DNA of 64,000 nucleotides, taken from the NCBI RefSeq assembly GCF_001719065.1, contig NZ_LWAF01000011.1, positions 1 through 64,000 of the forward strand. The letters run 5' to 3'. The notes under the pieces were generated by a model. It did not search any database. It saw only the letters and a program-made list of their open reading frames with translations, and was not told where the DNA came from. This document shows positions 58,393 to 64,000 of the stretch, piece after piece. A program made the translations under genes and the position numbers. The DNA comes from Fervidobacterium thailandense. GTDB lineage: Bacteria > Thermotogota > Thermotogae > Thermotogales > Fervidobacteriaceae. Positions within the stretch are counted from its first letter, which is position 1, and each line of letters starts with the position of its first letter.

Positions 58393-58424
58393 AAAAAACA
58401 AACCCCATGGGGCAACCCATGGGG
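58393..58424 (-). terminator. Attenuator terminator before the ABC exporter
   Basis: On the minus strand: 9-bp stem (58416-58424 with 58403-58411) and a 4-base loop, then a T-rich run (plus-strand A-rich 58393-58402). It ends only 14 bases before the first exporter start, so it must be bypassed for expression. Confidence 0.85.
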
Positions 58425-58529
58425 AATTTAACACATTTTTCAATCTTAACCGGAAAGCCAGGTTGCCCGCTAAACTGTTCTGAAATATCCCTTCCTTTTT
58501 ATCAACCCAGTTCCAACCATCGGGCAACC
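58403..58529 (-). promoter_or_regulatory. Ribosome-controlled attenuator of the ABC exporter
   Basis: Three complementary segments on the minus strand. A (58521-58529, GGTTGCCCG) lies exactly between the leader ribosome site and its ATG. B (58461-58469, CGGGCAACC) begins right after the leader stop codon. C (58409-58418, GGGTTGCCCC) is inside the terminator stem. A pairs with B over 9 bp. B pairs with C over 8 bp and would break the terminator. A ribosome held at the leader start covers A and frees B to pair with C, allowing readthrough. Layout resembles bmrB-bmrCD of Bacillus subtilis, though the sequences are not comparable. Confidence 0.78.
58470..58520 (-). CDS. Leader peptide of the ABC exporter operon
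   Basis: 16 residues, MVGTGLIKRKGYFRTV, TAG stop. A strong GAGGAGG site (plus-strand 58529-58535) lies eight bases upstream of ATG 58520. The gene ends one base before antiterminator segment B. Its role would be regulatory. No rare-codon run is seen, so stalling by a drug is more likely than amino-acid sensing. Confidence 0.7.
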   Translation of the reverse strand: MVGTGLIKRKGYFRTV

Positions 58530-58557
58530 CTCCTCAAAAAGTTTGCTTTGCAAACTG

Positions 58558-58587
58558 ATTTTACCATAACCTGTGGTTTAATGTCAA
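58558..58587 (-). promoter_or_regulatory. Promoter of the leader/ABC operon
   Basis: Minus strand: perfect TTGACA (58582-58587), 18-bp spacer, TAAAAT (58558-58563). Transcription would begin near 58551, next to a small stem-loop (58540-58556). Confidence 0.7.
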
Positions 58588-58696
58588 TGCGCGTTGAAAA
58601 CTTGACGTTGCGGGAGTTAAGCTCATTCAGGACCACGAAGAAGAGGTCGACGGAAAGCGAACAGGGTGCAGCTAAAATCAAGTATTACCTTATCGT

Positions 58697-58858
58697 CTTT
58701 ATATCCCACGTATCCAACATGAGATGCGCAGTCAATATGAAACACGTCAAGTGTACAAAAATTTCTTTACACCCCACGTAGTTAATATGAGCCGCACACT
58801 TTCACCGCAATGCTTGAGCGTATCGAAACCTCTACATCCCACGTAGTTAATATGAGAC
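58697..58858 (-). CRISPR. CRISPR array, left part (3 repeats)
   Basis: 29-bp repeats at 58697-58725, 58765-58793 and 58830-58858, with core CCCACGTAGTTAATATGAG. Spacers are 39 and 36 bp. The leftmost repeat has several changes (TATCCAAC for TAGTTAAT), as expected of the trailer end, so transcription should run on the minus strand. 58600-58696 holds no gene I can support. No cas genes are in the window. Confidence 0.85.
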
Positions 58859-58976
58859 TCACGATTGTATAACCCTTGCGCCGACAGTACTCACGGATGT
58901 CTTCTAATTGTTTTTCAACGCTCGTATCTTGCTGGTTCGCCGTACTAAACTTTGCATACGCTACTGCGCGTTTCAA
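58859..58976 (-). pseudogene. Serine recombinase N-terminal fragment
   Basis: TTG 58976, with GAGGTG upstream, opens MKRAVAYAKFSTANQQ, then KQLEDIREYCRRKGYTIV: the resolvase N-terminus with the catalytic Ser region (YAKFST). After about 39 residues the frame runs straight into CRISPR repeat 3, so the gene is cut there. Probably a relic of the element that split the array. Confidence 0.7.
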
Positions 58977-58988
58977 TTTATCACCTCA

Positions 58989-59666
58989 TTACTTTTTCGG
59001 TCTACAAAGCGGACAAGGTTTATAACCCATTGCTTGTGCGTCTAAATAATCTGCTATAAAAGACCAATTTATTGTTTGAAGAAGAGGACATGTTGAAACA
59101 TGATAATACCCTAAGCTTGGGGTAACAAAAACACTGACTCGAGGCGGGGCATAATAATTCTTCCAAACACCTATTAAGTTTGTTCGTGCATATTTTTCAA
59201 GTCCTTCAAAAACTTTAATATACTTAAGACCAGCAAAAAGCGGTTCCGGATAGGCCAAACCATTAACAATTAAAAGCGCATTAAGCATTTTTGAACTGAT
59301 TTCTTCTTGCGTTACATATGTTTTGCCTTGTTCTTGAATGGTGTTGGGAAGCTCGAGCCAAACATAAGCAAAAACTTCTACATCTGACGTTACGACAGCA
59401 TTATCAAACTCCAAATAAACTATTTTGTTTATCGTTTGTTGCAACAATTTGAGAGCTTGAGCACCGTAATAATTCATTGTCCAATCTTCAACGTCAACGC
59501 CTAGTAGCTTGACTTTGATTTTGTTTCCATCTACGATCGCTATGAATGTTTCGTTATCAATGACTGATTCGACAAATGCTTTTTTTAAGCTTGATTCGTC
59601 AAAAACAAAATTTGAAAAAAGAACTACCGTGAGTGAAAGTATTAAACCAATCATCGCCCTGCGCAT
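58989..59666 (-). CDS. Secreted SNase-fold protein with C-terminal Cys/His motif
   Basis: 225 residues. Signal peptide (1-20). Staphylococcal-nuclease-like fold (about 30-160): VDGNKIKVKLLGVDVED, YYGAQALKLLQQTI, VYLEFDN, VFAYVWLEL and ALLIVNGLAYPE align with SNase order. The catalytic Arg-Glu-Arg set looks altered (Lys, Asp and a hydrophobic residue), so activity is doubtful. The C-terminus GYYHVSTCPLL...YKPCPLCRPKK resembles an Ada-like metal-binding end. GGAGGG precedes the ATG. It sits inside an 833-bp insertion in the CRISPR array. Confidence 0.75.
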   Translation of the reverse strand: MRRAMIGLILSLTVVLFSNFVFDESSLKKAFVESVIDNETFIAIVDGNKIKVKLLGVDVEDWTMNYYGAQALKLLQQTINKIVYLEFDNAVVTSDVEVFAYVWLELPNTIQEQGKTYVTQEEISSKMLNALLIVNGLAYPEPLFAGLKYIKVFEGLEKYARTNLIGVWKNYYAPPRVSVFVTPSLGYYHVSTCPLLQTINWSFIADYLDAQAMGYKPCPLCRPKK

Positions 59667-59691
59667 CCTACATCCCTCCCATGTGCTTGCG

Positions 59692-59915
59692 CTTTACATC
59701 CCACGTAGTTAATATGAGACTCTTAGCACCAAACAGAAAAATTTACTGTGCTCCTCTTTACATCTCACGTAGTTAATATGAGACACGCTTGGTCCGTCAC
59801 GAAACGGGAGACCAAAGCGAGCTTTGCATCCCACGCAGTTAATATGAGACCTTGAGTTAGAAAAAGCTCAAAGACCCTTCGATGACTCCGCTTTGCATCC
59901 CACGTAGTTAATATC
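59692..59915 (-). CRISPR. CRISPR array, right part (4 repeats)
   Basis: Repeats at 59692-59720, 59756-59784, 59822-59850 and a shortened one at 59891-59915 that lacks the final GAGAC. Spacers are 35, 37 and 40 bp. Point changes include CATCTCACG and CACGCAG. Only about 36 AT-rich bases separate the last repeat from the copper chaperone gene, so a normal leader is missing. Together with 58697-58858 this was one array of about seven repeats. Confidence 0.88.
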
Positions 59916-59951
59916 TGCGTTCTTTTAAAATTTATTTTACCAGGGAGACAA

Positions 59952-60167
59952 CTAACCTTCAACGTTCATTTCAACAACCTTATATCCCAGTTCTTCAAGT
60001 TCGTTAACTGCCTTCTCCAGGATCTCTTGTTCGGCTTCGATTTTGATTCTCTTTTCGGACAATTGAACCTCAAAATTTTCTATTCCAAGCTTTGTCAGCA
60101 AATTTGAGATCCTTTTGACACAATGTTCGCAAGAAATGTTTGGGACTACTAAAACATATCTTCTCAT
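59952..60167 (-). CDS. copZ: Copper chaperone, HMA domain
   Basis: 71 residues, one heavy-metal-associated domain with the metal site SCEHCVKRI (CxxC). It delivers Cu+ to the ATPase encoded 18 bases upstream. Last gene of the copper operon. Confidence 0.9.
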   Translation of the reverse strand: MRRYVLVVPNISCEHCVKRISNLLTKLGIENFEVQLSEKRIKIEAEQEILEKAVNELEELGYKVVEMNVEG

Positions 60168-60185
60168 TCTCTCTCCCCCTAAGAC

Positions 60186-62381
60186 TTATACAATTCGTTT
60201 ACTCAACTTACGAGTAATACCGAGCGAGATGGTGATGACCGTTATCGAACTCATAGCCATCGCTCCTTCGGCTATTACTGGATGTAAGAATCCGAGCATC
60301 GCGGATGGAATTGCTACGACGTTGTATAGGAACGCAAAAACCAGGTTTTTCTTTATAGTGCTGAATGTGATTTTCGAAATTTCAATCAACTCAACAACCT
60401 TCGATATACCACCTTTCATAATAATAACATCCGCGCTTTCCAGGGCAATCTCACTACCACTTCCAATTGCCACCCCGATGTCCGCTGCTTTCAAAGCCGG
60501 AGCATCGTTTATGCCATCGCCAACCATTAGAACCTTTTTGCCTTTCGATTGGAAGTGTCGAACTATATTGACCTTATCTTCAGGGCTTGCACCTGCAAAG
60601 ATCTCGGAAATGCCAACTTTTGAACCAACAACCTTTGCTACAGCTTCGTTATCACCTGTCACCATCACCGGGTGTACAGAAGCATCTTTCAATCTCTGTA
60701 CAGCTTCCTTCGAGTCCTCTCTTATTGTATCAGAAATCGCAAAGAATCCAATAACGTTATCGTCTTTTCTCACCTCCACGATGGAACAACCTTCCTGAAG
60801 AAACTTCATGTAAATTGAATAATCCTTCGGTTTTCCAACAAAGTATCTTACGCCTTTGTGAACAACCGAAATTCCACTACCACGTTCTTCCTTAATTTCC
60901 TCAAATTCTTTTAGTATGTCTTCCTTATCAAAACCATTTTTTACAAGAGGTTGGAGGTGCGCAAATACCGACTGTGCAAGTGGGTGATTCGAAAGGCTTG
61001 CGATGTACGCAACCGTAGTGTACTCGAATTGCGGTAGTTCGAAGTGAACAACGGTAGGTTTTCCATTAGTTATGGTACCTGTCTTGTCAAAAAGTACGTA
61101 TCCAACATCTTTCATCGTCTGTATCACTTCCGCGTTTCTAATAAGAAGTCCCTTTTTCATGGCCTGTGAGGTTCCAACAATTAGTGCCATCGGTGTAGCA
61201 AGTCCCAGTGCACAAGGGCACGCAATCACGATGGTACTAAGAAAGATAAAAACTGCCGTAGAAAATCGATCGGTAAAGTGCACCGACCATGGAAGGAGTT
61301 GGAAAAATGGTTTCATGGAAGCAAGAAGAGTTTCGAAATTGAAGTACCAAACCACGCTACTAAAAAATGCGAGAACTATTACTACGGGGACGAACCAAGC
61401 GGTTATTCTATCAGCCAAGGCCTGGATGGGTACCTTGGCTCCTTGAACTTCCTGGATTAGTGCGATCATTTTAGAAAGGAAAGAATCGTTTCCAACGTTA
61501 GTAACTTTTATTTTGATCACACCGTCAACGTTCATGGAACCACCAACTACGTTGTTTCCAACGGTTTTCGTGACTGGAATTGGTTCTCCGGAAATCATCG
61601 ATTCATCAACGTTTGAGGTTCCTTCGATTATTATTCCATCTGCTGGAATCCTCTCTCCAGGCTTAACTAAAACGATATCACCTTCTCGAACGAAGTCTAA
61701 GGGGACGGAAATTTCTCCATCAGTCGTTAATACTGTTGCGTTTTTCGATCGAAGTTCAAGAAGAGCTCTCACCTCTTTAGATGCTTTATCCCGAAGGTAA
61801 GATTCTATGAGACGTCCTACTAAGTGTAACGTTATTATCATCGAGCCAACCATTCCGAAAGGCTGAATTTTTAAGCCGAAGAAATGCAGAAGTTCGGTAA
61901 GCCAAGCGGTTAAAGCACCGAAAGTTATCAGGGTGTCCATGTTCGTGTGCTTGTGAACCAGGGCGATGAATGCTCCGCGAAACGCATCGCTTCCTGCGTA
62001 AAAAATCGCGATAGCTGAAAGTAAGAGCATCACAGCTTCCAGAACTTTTGAATGTCCGTGCGGTAAAAAAGCCATGCTAACAAACATAAAAGCGGTAATC
62101 GATATGGCAAAAATAGTTTTTCGCTTGGTTCTTTTGTATCTTCTGACTTCGTAACCTTCATCGAGGTGATCGGCAACAGAATATCCAACTTCTTCCACTG
62201 CCTTTTTCAATAATTCGTTGGGTACGTCTTTTTCAAGAACAACGAACGCAGTGTTTGTGGCAAGATTCACCGCAGCAAATTTGACACCGTCGACTTTTCG
62301 AAGGGACTTCTCTACAATTCGAGCGCAGTTGGCACATGTCATTCCGGAAATTCGAAGGGTTTTCTTCAATTGCTCAGGCAG
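60186..62381 (-). CDS. copA: Copper-transporting P1B-type ATPase
   Basis: About 731 residues. N-terminal HMA domain (GMTCANCARIVE), eight membrane helices with ion-site CPC (VIACPCALGLATPMAL), actuator SGEPIPV, phosphorylation site DKTGTITNGK, HP motif SNHPLAQ and GDGINDAPALKAADIG. It exports Cu+. The start is unclear: ATG 62423 lies inside the promoter, while AAGGAGGTG (62388-62396) points to CTG 62381. A TTG at 62369 is the alternative. Confidence 0.95.
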   Translation of the reverse strand: MPEQLKKTLRISGMTCANCARIVEKSLRKVDGVKFAAVNLATNTAFVVLEKDVPNELLKKAVEEVGYSVADHLDEGYEVRRYKRTKRKTIFAISITAFMFVSMAFLPHGHSKVLEAVMLLLSAIAIFYAGSDAFRGAFIALVHKHTNMDTLITFGALTAWLTELLHFFGLKIQPFGMVGSMIITLHLVGRLIESYLRDKASKEVRALLELRSKNATVLTTDGEISVPLDFVREGDIVLVKPGERIPADGIIIEGTSNVDESMISGEPIPVTKTVGNNVVGGSMNVDGVIKIKVTNVGNDSFLSKMIALIQEVQGAKVPIQALADRITAWFVPVVIVLAFFSSVVWYFNFETLLASMKPFFQLLPWSVHFTDRFSTAVFIFLSTIVIACPCALGLATPMALIVGTSQAMKKGLLIRNAEVIQTMKDVGYVLFDKTGTITNGKPTVVHFELPQFEYTTVAYIASLSNHPLAQSVFAHLQPLVKNGFDKEDILKEFEEIKEERGSGISVVHKGVRYFVGKPKDYSIYMKFLQEGCSIVEVRKDDNVIGFFAISDTIREDSKEAVQRLKDASVHPVMVTGDNEAVAKVVGSKVGISEIFAGASPEDKVNIVRHFQSKGKKVLMVGDGINDAPALKAADIGVAIGSGSEIALESADVIIMKGGISKVVELIEISKITFSTIKKNLVFAFLYNVVAIPSAMLGFLHPVIAEGAMAMSSITVITISLGITRKLSKRIV

Positions 62382-62408
62382 ACGAACCACCTCCTTGTAT
62401 GCATAAAT

Positions 62409-62437
62409 ATTGTACCATAACACCCTACAAAGGTAAA
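62409..62437 (-). promoter_or_regulatory. Promoter of copA-copZ
   Basis: Minus strand: TTTACC (62432-62437), 17-bp spacer, TACAAT (62409-62414). The transcript would begin near 62402, below the farthest upstream ATG. No recognisable CsoR or CopY operator. Confidence 0.6.
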
Positions 62438-62495
62438 TAAGGTTAAACTAATTTAATTTTGCACGGAAGAGCAGGCGAATTTTTTCGATTTTATT

Positions 62496-62598
62496 TGGAA
62501 CAATTGACTATCACTTCCGAATTTTGTCGATCATGGTAAAATAGCTGTGAAACCATGAAATTACGGTTTCCGTTTTTGATGTGTTTTGAATTGTTCCA
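62496..62598. repeat. 103-bp segment with 10-bp inverted ends
   Basis: TGGAACAATT (62496-62505) and its exact reverse complement (62589-62598) flank 83 bp without a gene. It could be a small non-autonomous element. No target duplication is evident. Confidence 0.35.
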
Positions 62599-62699
62599 TT
62601 ATCAAATTTCAAAAAATTTGGAATTAACTGAACAACGAGAGGTGTTAACGTACAAAGTAAAGCAGGATTTGGAAAAATGATAGTTGTGGTCATACTCGT

Positions 62700-63066
62700 T
62701 TTTTCGCTATCATTCCGCTTGGCGAGAAACCTATGCTTAGAATGAATTTATTCGTACAAGAGGTATCGAAGAAAATCGGACTGGAAAAGTTTGCAGAAGA
62801 ACTATCATCCAGAAAATCATTCTCATTCGAGCTTTCGGAATTATCTGGAGTAGAAAGGAAACGCCCTGGAATATTAAGAGGTCTCATGAGAGATGCCTCG
62901 ATAATAATTGATAATAATTATGGACGAACCAACATCGTTCTTGGACAAATTAACAGCGGAAACAATAATGAAGAATTTAAGGAAGAATTTCAAAGACAAG
63001 ACCATAATAATTTTCACACACGATACAAACATTTTGAAGTATTGCGATGAAAAAGTGGAGATTTAA
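62700..63066 (+). pseudogene. ABC ATPase remnant, frameshifted
   Basis: Frame 1 (from about 62706, Met 62733) reads KKIGLEKFAEEL, then SELSGVERKRPGILRGLMRD: the signature helix with LSGGE changed to LSGVE. A 10-bp near-tandem duplication, ATAATAATTG/ATAATAATTA (62901-62920), shifts the frame. The next frame continues IIIMDEPTSFLD (Walker B, D-loop) and IIIFTHDTN (H-loop) to TAA 63066. Walker A and the whole N-terminal half are gone. Dead gene. Confidence 0.85.
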
Positions 63067-63073
63067 AATAAGT

Positions 63074-63101
63074 AAAAAAGTGCCCTCACGGGCACTTTTT
63101 T
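63074..63101 (-). terminator. Bidirectional intrinsic terminator
   Basis: Stem AGTGCCC/GGGCACT with loop TCAC, A-run on one side and T-run on the other. It serves the AbiEii-like gene (minus) and the ABC remnant (plus). Confidence 0.85.
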
Positions 63102-63121
63102 GGATAGGTATTTTTACCAGA

Positions 63122-63721
63122 TTATAAGGTGCTGATTAAATTAACGAAGAAACTCTTTATTTCTTCCCAAGATTTTTCAACTTCTTCAATGTCTTTATTT
63201 TTTTCAGCATCTTCAAAGTATACTAAAGCTCTGAGGAATATCATTGGATTGTATTTTTCGTATTTTTTACGAAGCATTGATACCAAATTTTCAAGGCTCC
63301 AATTATATTTTTTTATCAGAAACCACAAATCATAAAAATCCTTTTTTAATCCCCTTTGGCTGATAGCTATCATTTTCATGCAAGCTATATCTTCATCGCT
63401 ACAAAGGACGATTCCACCTATCTTTGAGGTGATTCCTATTAATGGATATTTATACTCAAACAACGAAACTTTCACACCATTCAAGAAGAAAATAATCGTA
63501 CTACTATCAACGTACGAAAATTCAACATCATAGTTTCTCAATGTTGATTCGTAAATATTTGAGAAAGATTTATCGGGAAGAAGAAAGAAGTCCAAATCGT
63601 ACGAAGGTCTATGTTCGTACTTCAAAAAGAGAGCTGTACCTCCAGCGAGGTAAAAATCACGGAAAATTTCTAATTTCGATAGATTCTCTAAGGTTTTTAG
63701 CAATCGCTCTCTCAAGTTCAA
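63122..63721 (-). CDS. AbiEii-type nucleotidyltransferase (toxin-like)
   Basis: 199 residues. AbiEii/AbiGii nucleotidyltransferase fold: YLAGGTALFLKYEHRPSYDL and DLDFFLL carry the GG and DxD residues, and KKDFYDLWFLIKKYNW is the family C-terminal mark. Related proteins are toxins of abortive-infection systems. TTG start. It overlaps the upstream gene by 65 bases. Confidence 0.85.
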   Translation of the reverse strand: MNLRERLLKTLENLSKLEIFRDFYLAGGTALFLKYEHRPSYDLDFFLLPDKSFSNIYESTLRNYDVEFSYVDSSTIIFFLNGVKVSLFEYKYPLIGITSKIGGIVLCSDEDIACMKMIAISQRGLKKDFYDLWFLIKKYNWSLENLVSMLRKKYEKYNPMIFLRALVYFEDAEKNKDIEEVEKSWEEIKSFFVNLISTL

Positions 63722-63929
63722 TATCAGATACCTCCAATACTATCTTCCAAAAATTTCTTTCTTTACCGTGAAATCTATGAATGTTATCCAAGAATAACTC
63801 TTTTAATTTCTCTTTCCCGAACGTTCTCAAAATCTCTTTAACTTCATCAAAATTTCCAAAGTTCATTATTCTGATTATAACCTCTGGACCGTTTACACCG
63901 TCCCAACTATATTTTCCGTATCCCTTCAT
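63657..63929 (-). CDS. Partner of AbiEii-like gene (DUF6922-like)
   Basis: 90 residues, no known motif. Helical, with FGKEKLKELFLDNIHRFHGK. Genes of this size and position next to AbiEii-like proteins are annotated DUF6922 (from memory) and act as the presumed antitoxin. GAGGTGAG lies before the ATG. A TATAAT-type -10 box is at 63959-63964. Confidence 0.7.
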   Translation of the reverse strand: MKGYGKYSWDGVNGPEVIIRIMNFGNFDEVKEILRTFGKEKLKELFLDNIHRFHGKERNFWKIVLEVSDIELERAIAKNLRESIEIRNFP

Positions 63930-63958
63930 CTATCTCACCTCACGGATTTGCTAAAACA

Positions 63959-63964
63959 ATTATA
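63959..63964 (-). promoter_or_regulatory. -10 box for the AbiEii-like pair
   Basis: Perfect TATAAT on the minus strand, 30 bases before the start at 63929. No good -35 element. Confidence 0.5.
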
Positions 63965-64000
63965 TCACTAAAGTAAAAAAAGTTCTTATACGGGCGCTTT

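Noticed and set aside
58600-58696. Short plus-strand open frame with KLIQDHEEE
   Set aside because: Less than 35 codons, no start signal and no recognisable homology.
59765-59962. 65-codon open frame over the right CRISPR part
   Set aside because: It consists mainly of repeat DNA translated in frame (recurrent ILTTWDAK), so it is an artefact.

Overview
The window looks like a stretch of chromosome from a thermophilic member of the Thermotogota, most likely Fervidobacterium-like. The evidence is the rny-recX-recA-thpR-pgsA-rimO gene order, a giant secretin of the Thermotoga kind, a TM287/TM288-type heterodimeric ABC exporter, the peptide/amino-acid fermentation genes, and DnaA-box-like repeats close to the 12-mer known from Thermotoga maritima. 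The genus is inference. The order Thermotogales is fairly secure.

Layout. 1-660: remains of two insertion sequences arranged in tandem, next to a tRNA-Val gene. 0.87-16.1 kb (all minus strand): cheW, fliS and neighbours, a Nudix hydrolase, a large exported beta-propeller protein, a D,D-carboxypeptidase, birA, murJ, rny, recX, recA, thpR, pgsA, rimO and two small conserved genes. 16.13-16.80 kb: a gene-free AT-rich segment with about 13 DnaA-box-like 12-mers in both orientations, proposed here as the chromosomal replication origin. Genes to its left run left. After a short purA operon, genes to its right mostly run right, as expected around an origin.

19.2-31.5 kb (plus): a sodium-pump decarboxylase beta subunit with a previously missed 54-residue partner, a methyltransferase, an ABC ATPase, then a type IV pilus/type II secretion-like set (PilC, a prepilin-like gene, PilM/N/O/P-like proteins and a roughly 1567-residue secretin). 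31.5-37.7 kb (minus): a sensory operon with a soluble MCP-like protein, a Cache-domain membrane sensor, an eight-domain hybrid histidine kinase and a DUF523/DUF1722 protein.

37.9-54.8 kb (plus): a metabolic block. Threonine is cut to glycine and acetyl-CoA (tdh, kbl), isoaspartyl peptides are hydrolysed (iadA), and a second decarboxylase beta subunit and part of a 2-oxoacid:ferredoxin oxidoreductase (delta and alpha only) follow. After secA and two cyclic-nucleotide-binding-like genes come methylmalonyl-CoA epimerase, decarboxylase alpha, delta and biotin-carrier subunits, the B12-binding mutase subunit and the MeaB chaperone. Together with birA these fit a route from 2-oxoglutarate or succinyl-CoA to propionyl-CoA that pumps Na+. 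The block ends with an iron alcohol dehydrogenase and methylglyoxal synthase.

54.8-64 kb (minus): a heterodimeric ABC exporter behind what looks like a complete ribosome-controlled attenuator (promoter, 16-codon leader peptide, three mutually exclusive pairing segments, terminator). It is followed by a decaying cas-less CRISPR array split by an 833-bp insertion carrying a secreted nuclease-fold gene and a recombinase fragment, a copper ATPase and its chaperone, a frameshifted ABC ATPase remnant, and an AbiEii-type toxin/antitoxin-like pair. The best candidates for new biology are the attenuator at 58.4-58.6 kb and the origin at 16.2-16.75 kb.
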